Origin: Myxococcota bacterium
GTDB taxonomy: Bacteria > Myxococcota > XYA12-FULL-58-9 > JALHOP01
NCBI GenBank assembly: GCA_022842935.1
Contig: JALHOP010000002.1
Coordinates: forward strand, 62,001 to 126,000
Direction: 5' to 3'
DNA length: 64,000 nt
The notes beneath the pieces are model-generated. The model was given only the letters and a program-made list of their open reading frames with translations. It did no database searches and had not been told where the DNA came from. Shown in pieces: positions 61,856 through 64,000 of the stretch. Numbering within the stretch: the first letter of the stretch is position 1; every line of letters begins with the position of its first letter. Made by a program: the position numbers and the translations under genes.

Positions 61856-62773
61856 ATGTTGAAGAACAAAGCCGATATACGCACTCTCGCCTTCATGGTG
61901 GTGATCACCGGATTGCTCATCTATCAGTGGTCGCTTCCAGCGATGTCGTGGCCGCTTTTCTTGTTCGCCAACTGGATGGCCGTATCGGTGGCCGTTATGG
62001 CGCACAACCACAACCACGTGCGTATGTGGCGCAGCAATGCGCTGAACATGATCAGCGACTACTGGATCACATGCTTCTATGGCTATCCGGTGTTCGCGTG
62101 GATCCCGACGCACAACACCAACCATCACAAGCACAACAACCGGGTTCCCGATTACACGATTACCTACCGTGTCACCGAGGGGAACAACCTGTTCTCGCTG
62201 CTCACCTACCCGACGGTCAGCGGGTACTACCAACAAGAGCCCAACCGCCGCTTCATGCGCGAGACATTCCGAAAGAACAAGAAGCGCTTCGCGCACTACA
62301 TGGCGCAGTTCGTCATTCTCATCGCCTTCATTGGGGTTGGCTTGTTCCTCGATTGGAAGAAGGCGCTTCTCTACATCGTCATCCCGCAGCAATTCGCGCT
62401 CTTCATGGTGCTGATCTTCAACTACATCCAGCACGTCCACGCCGATGAAGAGTCGGACACCAACCACTCGCGCAACTTCACTGGCGCCATCGTGAACTTC
62501 TTCTGGTTCAACAACGGCTACCATACGGTCCACCACGACATGCCAGGCCGTCATTGGAGCGACAACAAGAAGGCTCACGAAGCCATCGCGCACACCGTGA
62601 ACCCGTCGCTCAACGAGAAGAACTGGCTCTGGTACATGACGCGCGTCTACATCATTGGGTTGTTCGTGCCGTCGATGCGCACCAAGTCGATGCGCCTTGC
62701 GCGTCTGGCTGCCAAGGGCCAGGCGGCGACCGTCTCGGCCCACGTTGGCGCGGATGTCGCGCCGGCGGTATGA
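61856..62773 (+). CDS. Membrane fatty acid desaturase
   Basis: 305 residues with four to six membrane helices and the three His boxes of the fatty acid desaturase family: HNHNH, HNTNHHKH and HTVHH (in NNGYHTVHHDMPG). The boxes hold the di-iron site that introduces double bonds in acyl chains using O2. The start at 61856 was selected for the first good Met before the first helix; an upstream start at 61781 has no homology. Confidence 0.88.
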   Translation: MLKNKADIRTLAFMVVITGLLIYQWSLPAMSWPLFLFANWMAVSVAVMAHNHNHVRMWRSNALNMISDYWITCFYGYPVFAWIPTHNTNHHKHNNRVPDYTITYRVTEGNNLFSLLTYPTVSGYYQQEPNRRFMRETFRKNKKRFAHYMAQFVILIAFIGVGLFLDWKKALLYIVIPQQFALFMVLIFNYIQHVHADEESDTNHSRNFTGAIVNFFWFNNGYHTVHHDMPGRHWSDNKKAHEAIAHTVNPSLNEKNWLWYMTRVYIIGLFVPSMRTKSMRLARLAAKGQAATVSAHVGADVAPAV

Positions 62774-62849
62774 GGTCGCGCCTTTTCACGACGCAGCCAA
62801 GCCATTAAGTCCCGACAAACCCCGCGCGCTTCGGGGTGGTAGCGTCGTC

Positions 62850-64000
62850 TTGAACCGCTCGCACGTCCTCGCCGGAATCCTGTGCTCCGTCTTCATGACG
62901 GCTGTGGAAGCAACGGTGGTGGCCACCGCCATGCCGTCCGTTATCGCGGACTTAGGCGGTGTCGCGCTCTACGGTTGGGTCACAGCTGCTTACCTGCTTG
63001 CCTCGACTGTGACCGTCCCTCTCTACGGCAAGCTCGCCGACATGCGTGGCCGCAAGCCAGTGATGCTCTTCGGTCTGGCTCTCTTCCTGGTCGGATCGGC
63101 AGCCAGTGGTGCAGCCACCAGCACGCTTTTCTTGATTGGCGCGCGAGCGATTCAGGGCCTGGGTGCCGGCGCCATCGCTCCGGTCGCAATCACGATCGTC
63201 GGTGATATTTACAACATCGAGGAGCGGGGTCGCGTCCAAGGTTGGCTGGGGGCCGTCTGGGCGATCGCAGGTGCCGCCGGACCTTTGGTAGGTGGCTTCT
63301 TCGTTGCGACGCTTTCGTGGCGCTGGGTGTTCTGGTTCAACCTGCCGTTCGGGGTCGCCGCATTCCTGGTTCTGTGGCGCGTGTATCACGAGAGTGCAGC
63401 CGAGACATCGAAGCCCATGCGGCTCGACTGGCTCGGCGCGACCTCACTCACCATTGCCTCCGTTGCTCTGCTCGTTTTGGCGGAGCGGCGTGCGGTCGGC
63501 ATCACCCTGCCGCTCACGTGTGCGACGCTCATTGTGTTCATGGTGAGTCAGAAGCGCGTCAATGAGCCGGTCATCCCCGCCGAGTTTTTTCGCAGCCGCT
63601 TCATCACCATGGCGCTCCTCCTCAGCGCGGCCGTCGGCTGCGTCATGCTCGGCTTTCTCACCTACGCACCTCTGTACGTTCAAGGCGTGCTCGCGCGTTC
63701 GCCAGCCGAAGCAGGTTCGGTGGTTACCCCGATGCTCGTCGCTTGGCCGACCGCCTCGTTCATCATCGGCCGCAACTTGCGCCGCGTGGGCTTTCGTCTT
63801 CCCGTCGTGGCTGGGTTGGGGGTTACCGCGCTCGGCTCGGTGCTGCTTGCCATTTGCGTCCCGGGCGCGACGAGCATCTGGCCCTGGTGGATGGGGAGCT
63901 TCTTCCTGGGCGCGGGCATGGGGATGTGCGTCGTCACCATCACGGTCGCGATGCAATCGAGCGTCCCCTGGAATCAGCGCGGCGCGGTCACGGCGCTCGG
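62850..64000 (+). CDS. MFS transporter, EmrB/QacA type (partial)
   Basis: 383 residues before the right edge cuts it. It starts at TTG (62850) with GGGGTGG nearby; the first internal Met is inside helix 1. Motif A GKLADMRGRKPVML lies between helices 2 and 3 and GPLVGGFFV follows in helix 5, typical of DHA2 (14-TMS) drug/H+ antiporters. Substrate unknown. The reading frame is open to the end of the window. Confidence 0.83.
   Translation, partial: MNRSHVLAGILCSVFMTAVEATVVATAMPSVIADLGGVALYGWVTAAYLLASTVTVPLYGKLADMRGRKPVMLFGLALFLVGSAASGAATSTLFLIGARAIQGLGAGAIAPVAITIVGDIYNIEERGRVQGWLGAVWAIAGAAGPLVGGFFVATLSWRWVFWFNLPFGVAAFLVLWRVYHESAAETSKPMRLDWLGATSLTIASVALLVLAERRAVGITLPLTCATLIVFMVSQKRVNEPVIPAEFFRSRFITMALLLSAAVGCVMLGFLTYAPLYVQGVLARSPAEAGSVVTPMLVAWPTASFIIGRNLRRVGFRLPVVAGLGVTALGSVLLAICVPGATSIWPWWMGSFFLGAGMGMCVVTITVAMQSSVPWNQRGAVTAL

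Noticed and set aside
62819..62837. Short hairpin ACCCCG/CGGGGT before the MFS gene
   Set aside because: Six-bp stem, no T-run, and it overlaps the likely ribosome site; weak as a terminator.
1..64000. rRNA, tRNA, CRISPR, insertion sequence, prophage
   Set aside because: No cloverleaf or CCA-type ends, no spaced direct repeats, no transposase, integrase or phage genes were seen in any frame.

Overview
The window looks like a chromosomal segment from a GC-rich member of the Myxococcota (old 'Deltaproteobacteria'). Three things point there. A globin-coupled histidine kinase and its double-receiver partner align residue for residue with the oxygen sensor AfGcHK/RR known from Anaeromyxobacter. 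The EF-G has the switch region typical of the spirochaete/planctomycete/deltaproteobacterial (mitochondrial-like) spdEFG1 type. The right part carries large lipoproteins and a disintegrin-type Cys-repeat protein of a kind common in myxobacteria. I found no rRNA, tRNA, CRISPR array, insertion sequence or prophage.

Positions 1-41,000 form one coherent low-oxygen / energy-stress island. It holds six universal stress proteins (USPs), four CBS-domain proteins, two OsmC proteins and four small c-type heme proteins. It also has an ADP-forming acetyl-CoA synthetase, a phosphoketolase-family enzyme, a CoA-transferase, a P2-type cation ATPase and a complete cbb3 oxidase locus (ccoNO fusion-Q-P-G-H-safE-I-S). 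Next come a diguanylate cyclase, a beta-CASP RNase, and a kinase-like protein paired with an APS-kinase-like protein. In the middle (20949-25330) sits a four-gene signalling operon: a sigma-54 activator (REC-AAA+-Fis), the globin histidine kinase, a REC-REC protein and a REC-histidine kinase hybrid.

Reading the intergenic regions ties these together. A 15-bp dyad, nCGCA-N5-TGCGn, occurs before nearly every transcription unit of the island, usually as two copies whose centres are 30-31 bp apart (three helical turns). About 40-70 bp further downstream there is usually a sigma-54 promoter (GG-N10-GC, several close to TGGCACG-N4-TTGCT). I found 14 exact and several one- or two-mismatch copies. 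They precede the activator operon itself, the cbb3 operon, the phosphoketolase operon, the osmC-acs operon, GGDEF, USP/CBS/cytochrome operons and a six-gene USP-to-APS-kinase operon. My inference is that the globin kinase senses O2, passes phosphate through the receivers to the activator, and the activator binds these dyads to switch on the whole island. Its content resembles the mycobacterial DosR dormancy regulon, built from unrelated regulators.

From about 41.4 kb to 64 kb the content changes and I saw no such operators. This part has a TPR/propeller-like protein with a very acidic tract, an esterase lipoprotein, EF-G, a zinc-ribbon peptide, a large beta-helix/Ig lipoprotein, a subtilase, the Cys-repeat lipoprotein, DUF1993 and YdcF-like proteins. 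A membrane protein, MarC, a TrmN6-like methyltransferase, an ABC-F ATPase, a soluble chemoreceptor, a fatty acid desaturase and an MFS exporter cut by the right edge follow. The left edge cuts a prolyl-oligopeptidase lipoprotein gene.
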